Assembly (NCBI RefSeq): GCF_000283155.1
Contig: NW_004454179.1
Location: 7,129,557-7,193,556, forward strand
Length of the DNA stretch: 64,000 nt
From: Ceratotherium simum simum
Taxonomy: Eukaryota; Chordata; Mammalia; Perissodactyla; Rhinocerotidae
Reading direction: 5' to 3'
The notes beneath the pieces were generated by a model that had not been told where the DNA came from, ran no database searches, and saw only the letters and a program-made list of their open reading frames with translations. Shown piece after piece: positions 45,908-57,605 of the stretch. Each line of letters opens with the position of its first letter. Position 1 is the first letter of the stretch. Made by a program: the position numbers and the translations under genes.

Positions 45908-46790
45908 TGTGGTGGTTTTAAATATGTCCACAAATTCTTTGACATTCCTCCCTTCAAAAGATGGAGCCTAATTCTCTTCCCCTTGAATGTGGGTGGGATT
46001 TAGTAACTCACTTCTACAGAATAGAATATGACAGAAGTGATGGTGGACAACTTCTGAGACTAGATCATAAAAGACATGTAGCTTCCTCCTTACCCTCTCT
46101 CAGATCACTCTGGCAGAAGCCAGCCACCATGTCAGAAGGACACTCAAGCAGCTCTCTGGAGAGGCCCACATGCAGAGGGACTGAGGCCTCCTGCCCACAG
46201 CCAGCACCGCTTGCCAGCCATGTGAGTGACCCATCATGGAAGTAGGTTCTCCAGCCCCAGTCAAGCTTTGAGATGACGCAGACTGCTGTGATCGGAATGT
46301 TTGTGTCCCCCCAAAATTCCGATGTTGAAATCCTAATGCCCAATGTGATGGTATTAGGCAGTGGGGCCTTTGGGGGGTGCTTAGGTCATTAGGTGCAGCC
46401 CTCGGGAATGGAATTAGTGTCCTCATAAAAGAGGTCTGAGAGAGCTCCACTGCCCCTTCTGCCACGTGAGGACACAGCTATGAGCCAGGAAGCAGGCCCT
46501 CACCAAACACCGAATCTGCTGGCACCATGATCCTGGACTTCCAGCCTTCAGCACTGTGAAAAATAAATATTTGTTGTCTATAAGCTATCCAATTTATGAT
46601 ATTTTTGTTATAGCAGCCCAAATAGACTAAGACACAGCCCCAGCCAACATCTTGACTACAATCTCACGAAAAACCCCACGCCAGAACCACCCAGCCACCT
46701 ACAGAAACTGTGAGATAATAAATATTTATTGTTCTTTTGGGCCACTATGTTTCAAGGTAATTGGCTACACAACAATCAGTGACTAAAACA
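45908..46790 (+). mobile_element. MLT1-like MaLR LTR, split by a second LTR
   Basis: The 5' part (45908-46283) starts tgtggtggttttaaatatgt and contains gacattcctcccttcaaaag. The 3' part (46635-46790) has aaactgtgagataataaata and ends gactaaaaca. The pieces join as one LTR once the inner element is removed. It is an endogenous retroviral-type relic with no coding sequence. Confidence 0.77.
46284..46634 (+). mobile_element. solo MaLR-type LTR nested in the MLT1-like LTR
   Basis: A 351-base solo LTR starting TGCTGTG and ending GACTAAGACA. It contains gtttgtgtccccccaaaatt, tggtattaggcagtggggcc and gtgaaaaataaatatttgtt. Five-base duplications cagac (46279-46283) and cagcc (46635-46639) flank it. 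No internal retroviral genes remain. Confidence 0.85.
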
Positions 46791-48389
46791 GGGGTGTTTT
46801 GGGGGAATGGTCCAAGACACGAGGGGCTTGGAAGCCGTGCTAGAGAACATGGTCCTGACTCAGGGCATGAGGACCCCCGAGAGCCTTTGAGGAAGGCAGG
46901 GCCATGCTTAGATTTGATGCAAATGAACTGAAATATGTTGGAGACTTGGCTCCATCACTTCCCTCTTTGGGCCTCAGTTTCCTCATTTGTCAAATGTGTA
47001 GGCCGGACCAGATGATCTCCAGCACGTGGGCCCACCACATGCTGACTACTCCAAGACACAGCAAGTGAGGTGCATGGTTCTTAGGGCATTTGAGAACCCA
47101 GGGGGGAGGTGAGGGAAAGGGGAACCTGTTGCTGACAGTACAACTTCCGAGAGGAGTGGGATGAGACATGCCAGACGCAGCCACCCGCCTTCTCCTACCC
47201 ACAGGGAATCAGGGAGAATGGAGCATGTGTGGTGAGGGCAAGACACGGGCAGGGAGGGGCGGTGGCCTGGAGACTTCCAAAGAGTCAGGAAGATGGAGGG
47301 CACATAGCGGGTGGGGACCTCCAGGGGGACCCTCCTCTGGGCCCCAGCTGGCAGTTTGCCCTTCAGCCGCGCCTGAGAAGGAACTCTGCACCAGCAACTC
47401 ACATCCATTATTCTGTTTAATCCTCACCATGATCCCTCAAGGAAAGTTTTTTATTTGTATTGATTAGTTTATTGATTTAGGCCAACCTTGTTCCAGAAAG
47501 GCTTTAAGGTGGCTTGTAGGGATTTATAACACAGCAAGAGAGCAGGAGTGAAAAGTAGGGCAAAGAGAAGAAGGAAAATCAATGGCGGTTACCAAGAAGG
47601 CAGCACCACGTGACCCACATATCTGCCAGGTCCGGGCAGAGGGTGGGCTCTAGGCTTTCTGAGAGCCGAGGTGGAAAGGGGGAACCGGTCAGTTAAGCAT
47701 CCTCAATATATATATACATTTAAAAGGACCAGTTTCTCAGGAGTATAGCTGATTTGGGCACTAAGATGAGACAAGAATTTCTCCAGAGGTCTTTATAAAA
47801 AATGACAGTGTGGCCTAATCAATAACACCAGATCCTTATAATAAATGGGTTTCAAGTGTCTGTTTCTTATAATAGCATCACATCCTAGTATGATTCAGGA
47901 AAAGCAATTTTATAAGGACTCACACGGGGAGCCAAGTGGGGAAGGGAGGGGCAGGGACAGTCTGCACAAGGGCAGGAGCCATCACAGAGCCTGGCATGAT
48001 CCAGGAAAGTTGGGTGTGTCTGAAGCAGAAGGTGCTGGGAAGAGGGTGTCGGCAGGAAAAAGCCTTGCAGGCCAGAGAAGGTGACAGCTTAGACCAGAGA
48101 GGGGTGTGATCTGATGGCGTTTTAGACTTGCCTCTGGGGCACCAAGGCTCACAGAGGAAAGACACTGCCCCAGGCAGGCACACCATGGGACACCAAGAGC
48201 CAGTCCATCAGGTGAGGGTCCAGGGGTGGGGGACCCACCCAGGGTCAGCCCACAGCAGTGAGCAGCTCACTCAGCTAAAATGAGTAAAGGAAACTCAATT
48301 TGAGACCCTGAAAGAGGCCAGCCTCTAAGCCAGAGGAAAACGGGTGAGCCTTGGAAGTCTGAGGAAAATGCAACACGCTGGCAGCAGAG

Positions 48390-48590
48390 CGGGTGGTGGA
48401 GAGCGCCTGAACTCTGCAATGAGAAGGATTCAGGTTCAAGTCCTGCTTCTACCATTCATCAGCCATGGGCCCTGGAAGTAACGCACCTGAGAGCTTCAAT
48501 TTCCTATTTGTAAAATGGGGACAAAAATACCTTCCACACAGGAATGTGGAGAAGATTAAGTGAGTTCATGTATTAAGCTTCTGTCCTAGT
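48390..48590 (+). repeat. MIR SINE
   Basis: Sense MIR: gattcaggttcaagtcctgc, cttcaatttcctatttgtaa, gattaagtgagttcatgtat. Confidence 0.72.
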
Positions 48591-49394
48591 ACCTCCATTT
48601 GGCAATATTTAAGAGACGCTGGCTTTCCTCATCCAATCCCTTGCTAAGGTTCTGACTGCTGTTTCCAGTTTGCTCACTAGGCGGCGCCAGAAGCCTTCCC
48701 TGGACTCATCTCCTCCGCCACCTGGCAATCAGAAACAAAGCTGTTCTCATTTTTTTGCCCCAGTTGACCCCCTACCTGGTCAACAGTTGTCTTGTCTTTC
48801 GCAAACCTCTTTGAAATAAAGTTTCTCATCTCCATTTCCACCAGGTTGGCACGCAAACCCAAAAGGCACCACCTACACTCTTCCTCATCTCATTTTCCCA
48901 GGCCCCGTGCCTCCTTTGCTTCCCTCAAACTTGTTCATTTTTGCCCCATCCTCCTCCCATGGTGACCTTATCACAGACCCTGAGGGGAGGAGTGTGGCCT
49001 GGGGTGTGTCAGGGCAGAACGAGATACACTGGGACAGGCCATCCTGGAAGAGGGAGGATTCTGGAATGAGGAAGGACAAACCAAAACCAGGAGTAGCTGG
49101 TGGCCTGATCCTGGCCCCAGGGGGAAGCAGAGGTGCAGAGCCATGGGGTGGACAGGGGCTCAGAAGGAAGTCCCAGGCAGACAGCGAAAAGCAGATTCCC
49201 AGAGCAAGGACGCAGCAGCCAGACAAGGGACAGGACTGGGGAGATAAACACCGGCCTGGGGACAGATTCTAAGGGTGAGGATGAGGTCCTGGACTTCTGA
49301 CAAGCTCCCAGGGGACACGGATGCTGCAGGTCCAGGAAGCACACCCTGGGAGGCCAGGGTGTAGAAAACAAAGCCCACAGCTGAGTGTCACAAT

Positions 49395-49545
49395 AGAGAC
49401 GTGAGTTCACAGGCCCTGGCTCACCCATTGAAATCATGTGGCCTTGGGCAGGTCACTTAACCTCTCTAGCCTCAGTTTTCTCATCTGCAAAATGGGGGTG
49501 AGAAGTGGCACCCACCTTGTAGGACCTGATGTGACAGGTGCTGTG
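49395..49545 (+). repeat. MIR SINE
   Basis: Sense MIR: ggccttgggcaggtcactta, cctcagttttctcatctgca, aaaatgggggtgagaagtgg. Confidence 0.7.
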
Positions 49546-49559
49546 TGCTCTCACCCTTG

Positions 49560-49930
49560 CTTACTACTCCACTTGTACTGATTTCCCCAGTCCCTGAAAT
49601 CCCTCCTGCCTCTGGACCTTTGCACTTGCTGTCCCTCTGCCTAGAATATGCCTCCTCCACTCTTCACCCAGTAAAATCCTATTCATCCTTCACCTCTCAG
49701 TCTACAGACACCTCCCCTGATGGCTCCCTCCACTCCAGGCTCCCAGGACCCACGTGCTTTTGCTTCTCAGCACTAATCCAGCTTTATAATGAAATACTGA
49801 TTTTTGGTTAACATCTGTCTCCCCCTCCAGACCATAATCTCTCAAGGGCATTGTGTCTTTTGCTCCCCTATTGCAACCCTGGGCTTGGCACATTGCAGGG
49901 GCTCAGTAAATTTTAGCTGAGTTGAAGTGA
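49560..49930 (+). mobile_element. L2 LINE 3' end
   Basis: Clear L2: ggacctttgcacttgctgtc, attcatccttcacctctcag, ctcaagggcattgtgtcttt, and a terminal gctcagtaaattttagctga. Confidence 0.78.
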
Positions 49931-51445
49931 AGTGGATCCTTAAGTGACTGTCTTGCTCCAATCCCTCTGCATTTTCCTGACCAAAACAAGGAGTTAGGAC
50001 AGGCCATGAGGCTGAGACGGGAAGGCGGGGGCTTGGAGCGGGACAGGCTGGCAGCAAACCCAACGGGATGAGGGCTCTGAAGGGAGGGAGGCGCTGGAGA
50101 AGCACCTGTGGTGGATGTTGTTGAATCAGCCCAGGCCTCCCTTCACGCGTCCTTATGGAACATTCATAATCCACCCTCAGTGGTTCTGAGGCGGCACCAA
50201 CAGCGTGAGCAGGGAGGTGTGGGTGGCCTCTGAGGAAGGTGAGCGACTCTCCTGGGACCCAACAGGAAGAGAGGGAGTGGGAGCCCCTGAGAGTCCACCC
50301 TGGGGGGCTCAAGGTAAGGGTCCTGCAGGCAAAGGTGCCCCCAGCCTGAACCCCACCACCCAAGCTCAAGGGCCCCGAGAGGCATCTGCTGCCAACAGCA
50401 GCCCCCTGGGTGTGGGAACACCCCAGCGACCCCAGCTAGCCCCTGTCCCTGAAGAGAAGGGGACAGCCAGGCCCCAGCCTGACCCGAGCACCATCCCAGG
50501 GGCCCCGCTCCTGCCGCCCCACCCCCTGCACACTCGCCAATCCCTCCAGCTCTGCCAGGGCTGGGCAGGCAGGGGCTGGGAAGCTGAGGTCAGGACCCCA
50601 TGTTCTTGCTGCTAATCCCCCTTCACGCTCTAACCAGATTGGACCCTGCTGGCAGACCGGCCTCTAAGGAGATCAGTGGGGGCCCCTGCTGGGGACCGCT
50701 GGGCACCAGCCAAAGCCAGAGTCGGCACTGGGTTCCTGCCACCTGCTTGCTCGGAGCCTGCTCTGTCTGCCTCAAGCCACAGGGAGGCCCTGGGAGACCT
50801 GGCCTGTCCCCTCGTCCCCCTGCAGCCTGACTGGTTACCCTGAGCCCACCCAACATGGGGCCTGGCCAGGAGGGAACCGGGGCAGCCTGACTGTTCTGGG
50901 CCACCTCACCTCACTGTCGGATTGAGGACTCAGCCCTGGAGCAGACAAAGCCGCCACGTACCCACCAAGGGGCCTCATGCAAGTTTCCTAACCCCGGGAG
51001 CATCAGTCTCCTCCTCTGTAAGGTGGGAATAATCTGGGGGTCATGGGGCTTAACTGAGGCTGTGGGTGGCGCTCTCGGCCAGGGCGGGGAGAGTCGGCTA
51101 CTGTTTGCTAGTACTTTATAATTGTCTTTATGGGGCTGGGGGTGGGGTGGGGGGCTGGCCAGGGTTGAAAAATCCAGGACTGGGAATCAGGAGGGTGAGG
51201 CTTGAGGCCGGCTCAGCCACCAGCCCGCTGCGTGACCTTGGGCAAGACCTGCAGTTAGTTCTGGACACCTGGGTCTCCCCTTCCAACAACACGGGCCTCC
51301 CAGTGAGGTCGGGAGGATTGAATTACACACGGTGGGGGGTCGCACACTCGGTGCACCCAGCACGGGCAGCCTCACAGCAGGCAGCGTCACACCACTGTTA
51401 GTGAGTGAGTCCGGGATCCCACAGCAGGGGACTCAGCCCCCACAT

Positions 51446-51590
51446 CTCTGGCACCTGGACCAGCATCAGCAGAGCCACCTGGGAGTCTGTTAGAAATATG
51501 GACTTCTTGGCCCCATCTGCTGAATCCGAATCCGCATTTTAGCAAGACCCCCAGGTGATTCATATGCACATTAAAGTTTGAAAAGTGTGG
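51446..51590 (+). mobile_element. MER5-like hAT DNA element
   Basis: Typical MER5 order: accagcatcagcagagccac, tctgctgaatccgaatccgc, ccccaggtgattcatatgca, ending ttgaaaagtgtgg. Confidence 0.77.
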
Positions 51591-52869
51591 CATTTGACAG
51601 AAGGAAGTCTAAAAATGTTTTCTGTCCCCAGCTAGGGCTAGAGCATACAGGGCTGGAGCCCCTGTACCCGGCCAGCATTTCAAAGCCGGGGCAGAGGCGC
51701 CAACTTTGCAGCAGGGTTGGGAAGACTTGGACACAGACACTCCCAGTGGGTAGAGAGAGCAAAGCAGCCTCTGACCTGTCACCTGTGGCATGCCACTGCC
51801 CGCCTTCATGGGGAACAGAGGAGGCGCTTACAGGAGGGGGAAGCAATGATGGCTGCTACATTGGCACCACCGCGCTCCATGCATTCCTGCTGGGGGTGGG
51901 GGCAAGGGGACACTGCCTGAGAGGCTGGTGAAAATCAGGCGGTTGTAATCAGCTCCTTGGAGGAGGTCAGAAGTCACCCTCCAGCTCCTGGCCCCAGGCC
52001 AGGGGCTAAGAGACAGAGCTGCCGGGGCTGCCCCACACCCCAGGGCCCTGCTGCAGGATGCGCTCTTAGAGGAGAGGCTGGCAGGACCCCCTAGGTGGGA
52101 TGCCAGGGTGCACAACCTCATCCAAGGTGCTCCTGGGATCTGGTGGGACCATCCCTCCCCTGTCTCTGCCTGTCCTTCAAGCCTCCTCTCAAATCCTACC
52201 CTTCCTGCCCAGGAGGGAAATTAATTCTGCTACTAGCGCTCCCCGCCCTGCTCTCCCCAGCCCACGGGAGGACATTCAGGTGCCCCAGATCCACCTGTGT
52301 GGGCGTAATTCATGTGTGTCTCCAGGTGGTCTTCAAGGCGGGTTCTTGAGAGGCATTTGGTGATAGGACCTGAGCCTGTTGCCTTAGGCTGCGACCTCAG
52401 GGCAGGGACCAGGGCTCTGTCACTCACACATCTCAGGTCCTCCAGGGAGATGCAAACTGAAAGCGTATCAGTGGCTGATTCTCTGGATGAATAAGTTTGT
52501 TTCATCATCTCCGGAAGTCAAGTTTCGGCAGGGAGAGGGGAGGGTGCTGAAAAGACCAGGGAGCAGTGTCAAAGGGACACACTGGGGGCTGAAGGAGGGA
52601 GTGGTCCCTCAGGCACAGGCCTAGTTTCCTTTGGTCTTGGGCCCCACACTCTGCTGTTGTCCAAACAAAGGAAAGGCTCCGGGGGCTGCCTCTGCCGCCT
52701 CCGGCCTCCTCCTCTGAAGTGGTCGGTCCCCCTTGCTAACCCTTGTGTGCTCTCCTGACCCCCTCCTCGCTCCCCTGATGGCCAGAGTCAGGCTGGAGTA
52801 AACGGCTGATAAGCCAGCATCCCCAAAGGGAGCCTCCGCGAGGGCGAGGCGCCGGCCGGCTGGCAGCTG

Positions 52870-53045
52870 GTCTGGGAGGGGAGCCAGGTGACCTGGGCTC
52901 AAAAGCAAGCTCAGCACCAACCGGTTGCCTCTCTGTGCCTCAGTTTCCTCGTCTGTGACATAGGCTTAGAAGAGGAGTGAATAACGGAAGGTGTGTGAAA
53001 GCATCCAGGAGACTGTCTGGCACGCAGCAGCTGACAATCAACTGT
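52870..53045 (+). repeat. MIR SINE
   Basis: Sense MIR: aggtgacctgggctcaaaag, gtgcctcagtttcctcgtct. Tail diverged. Confidence 0.55.
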
Positions 53046-53377
53046 ATTGCTGGTAAGCCTTCAAACTACCCCTCCCAATGGCTGCACGGTCCAGCTCCGG
53101 CCCCTCTCCTTCACCACCTCTCCTCCCCACGCGTAAGGCGGTTACAAGAGTCAGGGAATTAAAGCTCACACATGCTTCGTGAGGTCTTCAGATTTTAAAA
53201 AATGTTGAACGCGCACCCTTTCCCCGGGGAACTCCTGTAGGTGGTTTTGGAGGCTGACACCATGGACAGCGGGGTTTGAGCTTTGAGCAGAAATGGGCTG
53301 GTCTGAGCACCCAGAGTGTGCCTGGAGCTGTTGGCTGGAGAGACGCCCTCCCTTCCCTGCCCACCAGACCGCCCGAA

Positions 53378-53416
53378 GCCACGCGTCCCCCCCCCCCCCC
53401 CCCCCCCCGCCGTGGC
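53378..53416. repeat. C22 homopolymer inside a short inverted repeat
   Basis: Twenty-two C residues (53387-53408) lie between gccacg (53378-53383) and its complement cgtggc (53411-53416). In the SLIT1 pre-mRNA the tract is poly-G. The length is prone to sequencing error. Confidence 0.85.
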
Positions 53417-54019
53417 CGGCTCCCCTCCCTCCAGCCCTGCAAAGTTAATGTTGCAGAAACCTCATTAGGAGGAGACATTAGCAGCCCTGGATCCCGCTGC
53501 CGTAAAACCAGCCTGGGGAACATGTCCTTGAACCCGGCTGTTTGTTATGCAGCTACCGAGCATCAATGCAGTCAGTTCCCACAAGAGAGATATCAGAGGA
53601 GGTGGTGCACACCCCACAAAGCAGCCACGGAGCTCTGCCAAGGAGAAGCTGCTCAGAGGCTGGAGTCCCACTCAGGAGAGAGTGGCTCAGGGACAAACAG
53701 GAAACAGACCCAGCAGGCACTGGTCCCAGCCACCATGGCAAGGACACAGTGACGGCAGAAGGGCAGACGAGGAAGGCAGGGGGGATGCAGGCCCCTCTTA
53801 ATCTGAGTGCCATGCAAGGCTGTTGCTGTACTCAACCACCATGCACTGACCCCCCGGGAAGCCCCAGGCACTCTGCTGAGTCCTGAGCGGGGATGCACTG
53901 GGGCAGATGGGGCTGTTGTCTTGGACACCTACAAGTTGTTAGGACCAATAACTTCCCAGCCCATACACACAGTGGTGAGGGTGCAGCAGGAGAAAGAATC
54001 AAGAAATAGAGGAAAGAAC

Positions 54020-54200
54020 ATAAGCCAGACAGCCCTGGGTTTGATTCCAGGCTCCACCATTTACTGCCTGTGTGACCTTGGGCAAGTGACTCAACCTCCC
54101 TGAATCTGGTTGCTCATGTGTAAAGGAGAGTTAATCTCAGCTCAATCTTGCTGGGTTATGGTGAGGATTAAATACCACCTGTGCCATTTATATAAAGCAC
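54020..54200 (+). repeat. MIR SINE
   Basis: Sense MIR: gggtttgattccaggctcca, gtgtgaccttgggcaagtga, gttatggtgaggattaaata. An L1 3' end follows directly. Confidence 0.75.
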
Positions 54201-54204
54201 AAAA

Positions 54205-54455
54205 ACAGGCAAAACGAACCTGTGCTGTTAGAAGTCAGGATGGTGGTTACCCACGGGAGGCGGGGATTAACGACTGGAAGGAGGTGCGAGGGGCTTCTGG
54301 GCACCCAGGATGTCTTCCTTCCAGATCTGGTGCTGGTTCAGGTGTGTTCACTTTGTGAAAATTCAGCGAGTTATGTATATGAAAATACATAACACACAGG
54401 GAAAGTTGCACTTTTCTGTATGTATGTTATACTTCAAGGAAAAGTCTTTAAAATA
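54205..54455 (+). mobile_element. L1M LINE 3' end
   Basis: Sense L1M 3' UTR: ggatggtggttacccacggg, gtgttcactttgtgaaaatt, cacttttctgtatgtatgtt, then an A-rich end. Confidence 0.78.
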
Positions 54456-55721
54456 ACTTGTAAAGCACTGATTACAGCATGTGGCGCTTTGCAGGAATTC
54501 AACAAACGACAGTGCCCCGCCTCCCCGATCCCCCACTGGAGGGGAGATAAACAGAGAAAAAATCTTCCTAGGGGACAAACACTCGAAAAATTGGGACTCA
54601 CAATTCCACGTGGTGGGGAAATTTCCAGGCTGAGGGGAAACCCCACAGAGGACAGCGTGGCGGAAACAATGCCCACCTCAAAGTGGTGAGGGACTGGGGA
54701 CCAACTTCCAACAGACGTGGAGGTGAGAAAGTGGGCGCTGCGGGCACGTGAGCATCCTGCCTGCGCCGAGTGAGGCTGCTGCATCCCAGGATCAGGAGTT
54801 GGTATCTAGTGCAGCAGTGCACGCTTGGGTTCCTTGTCTCCCTGGAGAGCAGGCGCCACGCCCGGCTCCAGGACGAGAACTCAGGGTCAAGCGGGGCCAG
54901 GGAGCCTGAGATGCTGGCACTGGAGGGGCGAGGATCTGGGGGAACCCAGGGCAGGAGTGGAGGAAACAGACAGACAGAACAGCCTTCCGAGCAGATCTGG
55001 ATTCCCTTTCTGCCTTGTTTCAGGAAGGGATTAAGGCAGTTTTAAGGATATATTATAAAACGGAGTGAGATAACAGAGACCAGAGGAAGAGTAAAAAAAT
55101 AAATAAATAAAGACAGAAATGGGTAGAAATATCGAACGAGAAAGAGAAGCACACCCTACAAAAGCCTTTGCATCTGGTACAAATGGGCCCTGGGCCTCTC
55201 CCAGCCTAGGGGCTGGGGATAGTGATGAGCAATTTACCAAGTCTGTAGATGAAAACAAGCTTGGGAGAGGCGTGGCCTTTCCCAGTTCTAAAACCAAGTA
55301 TGGAAGACTTCCATGGGTCCCCATGAAGAGGCAGCGATAAGATGGAAAAGCAAGACCCTCACCAGTGTCCCCAAAGGAGGCTCAAGGATGCTAGGTCACC
55401 TACTTCTGAGTCACTTCCCCAGAAGCCAAGTCACAGGTCAGCCAGTTCTCCAAAGGGTCAACTTGCTAAATTTCTTTGTTTCCTTCACCAATTTGGTTTT
55501 AGTTGGGTTGTTTCCCATTTGTCTTCACAACAACCTGTTATGGGCAGTTGGGTTACCCCTGCCCCGAGCTCCCTACAGTCACAGGAAGAGACTGGGGGTG
55601 GGTTCACTGTAATTCAAACACCAGGAGCGGGAGCAGAGACAAATGGAACAGTCCTTAAAATGCTATAATAAAGACAAAATGCAAACCAGTCAACTCACAC
55701 CAAATAGTTAAAGGAAGTAAG

Positions 55722-55820
55722 TCAATTTGATGAATTGGTCATTTGACAAATTGGCCATTCAGTGAATTGACTTTTGGCAAATTGGCTTTTAGCAAAATGA
55801 CATTTGGTAAATTGGTCTGC
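55722..55820. repeat. degenerate tandem repeat, period 15-16 bases
   Basis: The motif aattgg (or aattga/aaatga) recurs at 55733, 55749, 55765, 55780, 55795 and 55810, with gca/tttgg spacers. I do not recognise it as part of a named transposon. Confidence 0.75.
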
Positions 55821-56744
55821 TTCTGACACAGCAATGTGTTTTACAGGGCAGTTACTTATACAGTCCCAGGCCAGGCTCTTGGCCTGGTACCAGAGCTCGG
55901 GAGAAGTCATTCTGCAGATGGTCAACCCCACACCATCTAGTACACTGCTCTCCCCTGGACTGGCTTAAGCCAGCGTGGATTTTAGAATATTTTGAGGGAT
56001 GCATGCACTGCACAGCATGCAGGCCATCCTTCATCTATATTGCTTTTCTCAGTTAAGCTCATCTAGACTCTTAGGGCAGACTCTTTGTGTTCTCCCTGAT
56101 AGGGACATGGGAGTGGGATGGGCAGGATTCAATGTGGTTTGGGAAGAGAGGGAATGAAGGAGAGGGGCAACAGGGCTGGGCAAGTAGAATCTAGGCTATG
56201 CTAGGGGAGGGGGCTCCACTCAGGGCAAGTGACCAAGTTCCCAGTGTGAGCTTCCCCAGGGAGAAGTCGGGGGCCCTTGCCAATGTGGCAGGGCAGCTAA
56301 TGCCAGAAAAGATGTCTGATTGAAGCCAATGGCAGGAGCGGTCCACCAAGGAGGCTAATAGGGTATCACTGAGCACCTGGGGCATTCCCAATCTCTCTTG
56401 CCTGGCCCCCAAGGGGAAAATGGGGCCTATTTCTTTACCAAAGACCATGCCCATTGTCTCCAGTCCAGGCCCTGTCAGAGTCTTGGCCTCAGGAGTTTCT
56501 CAGAGGAAAAGGGGAGCTGGAGGGATTGGAACGGCAAGGGGTCAGCCTTCCCAGCACATCCGCAGCCCCTCACGTCCCCTCCACATACTCTCATAGGAAT
56601 GCCCAAGGGCATTAAAGCCCTAACTACCTCCAAGGTAAGCAGAAAAACAGAGCCCTGACATGTTATGGGGCAAAGAAGGCTTCTAGTTGGCTGAGTGTGA
56701 CCTGCAGGTGGCCACAGCGAGAAAGCAGAGGAGCAGCTGTCTGC

Positions 56745-56765
56745 GGAGCTGTCCGTGGTGCTGAA
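56745..56765 (-). promoter_or_regulatory. RE1/NRSE-like REST (NRSF) binding site
   Basis: On the minus strand the site reads TTCAGCACCACGGACAGC followed by TCC. The canonical RE1 has the same 18 bases followed by GCC, so 20 of 21 positions match, including both half-sites at the standard spacing. Known: REST binds RE1 and silences neuronal genes in non-neural cells. Inferred: because the site is inside SLIT1 intron 4, it may restrict SLIT1 to the nervous system. Binding itself cannot be seen from sequence. Confidence 0.8.
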
Positions 56766-57249
56766 GCCTCTCTGCAGCTCTTCCTCTGGTCTGGGCTAAA
56801 GACACCCTTTGGATCCTAGCCACTTACAACCTTACCCATCTGGCCCACATACCAGACCTTGTCTATTCAGCTTTTCTTTTTTCACAAGCCCACAGGGAGG
56901 CAGCCTCACAGCACACACACAGAGGGTCAGGAGAGCACCACTACGAGCCTCAAGGAACCCACTCTTACACTCTTAGGAGAGGCATGTGCTGACTACTATC
57001 CACATCACTAAGCTACTTCTAGATGAAGGTGAAGTTTGACCCTGACCCACTTCTCCAGAAGTCAGACCTCCCACTGCCTGGACACAGACCCAAGCACAGA
57101 GAGGTGCCGAGAAGTCATCTGGCCGTGCCCTCAAAACCTCCCCCAGATCCTTGAACAAAAGCCACTCACTTTAATCCTTAGGACCTTAATGATCATCACT
57201 CACTCTTGTATAATGCACAATTATTATTAATGATGATGACAACGATGAC

Positions 57250-57605
57250 GATAGCTACGTAAATTGAGAATTTATTATGTGCCTGGCACTGTGCCAGGTA
57301 TTTTATATACATTATCTCATTTAATTAAAATAACCTTCTGAGATAAACACTCCCACCACCCTGGTGTGGATGGTAACAGTGGGAGAGGTTAGGCATGTGT
57401 AGGGGTAGAGGGTATATGGGAACACTCCATGCTTTCCATTCAATTTTGCTCTGAACCTAAAACTGCTCTAAAAAATAAAATCTGTTAAAAAAAATACTCT
57501 CACCATACCTATTGTCCAGATAATGTAATTGAGGCATAGTAACTTTCCCAGGCTGTCTGACTGCAGGGCGCACAAGCTAACCCACCATGCTGTACTGGCT
57601 CAGAA
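57250..57605 (-). repeat. MIR SINE, antisense, split by an L1
   Basis: Reversed MIR runs from 57255 (ttattatgtgcctggcactg) to about 57345. It resumes at about 57507 (ccagataatgtaattgaggc). The gap is an L1 3' fragment. Confidence 0.65.
57360..57492 (+). mobile_element. 5'-truncated L1 insertion in a MIR
   Basis: About 133 bases of L1 3' end: ggtatatgggaacactccat, ttttgctctgaacctaaaac, tgctctaaaaaataaaatct and an A-tail. Diverged duplications aacactcccaccac (57346-57359) and aatactctcaccat (57493-57506) flank it. Confidence 0.75.
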
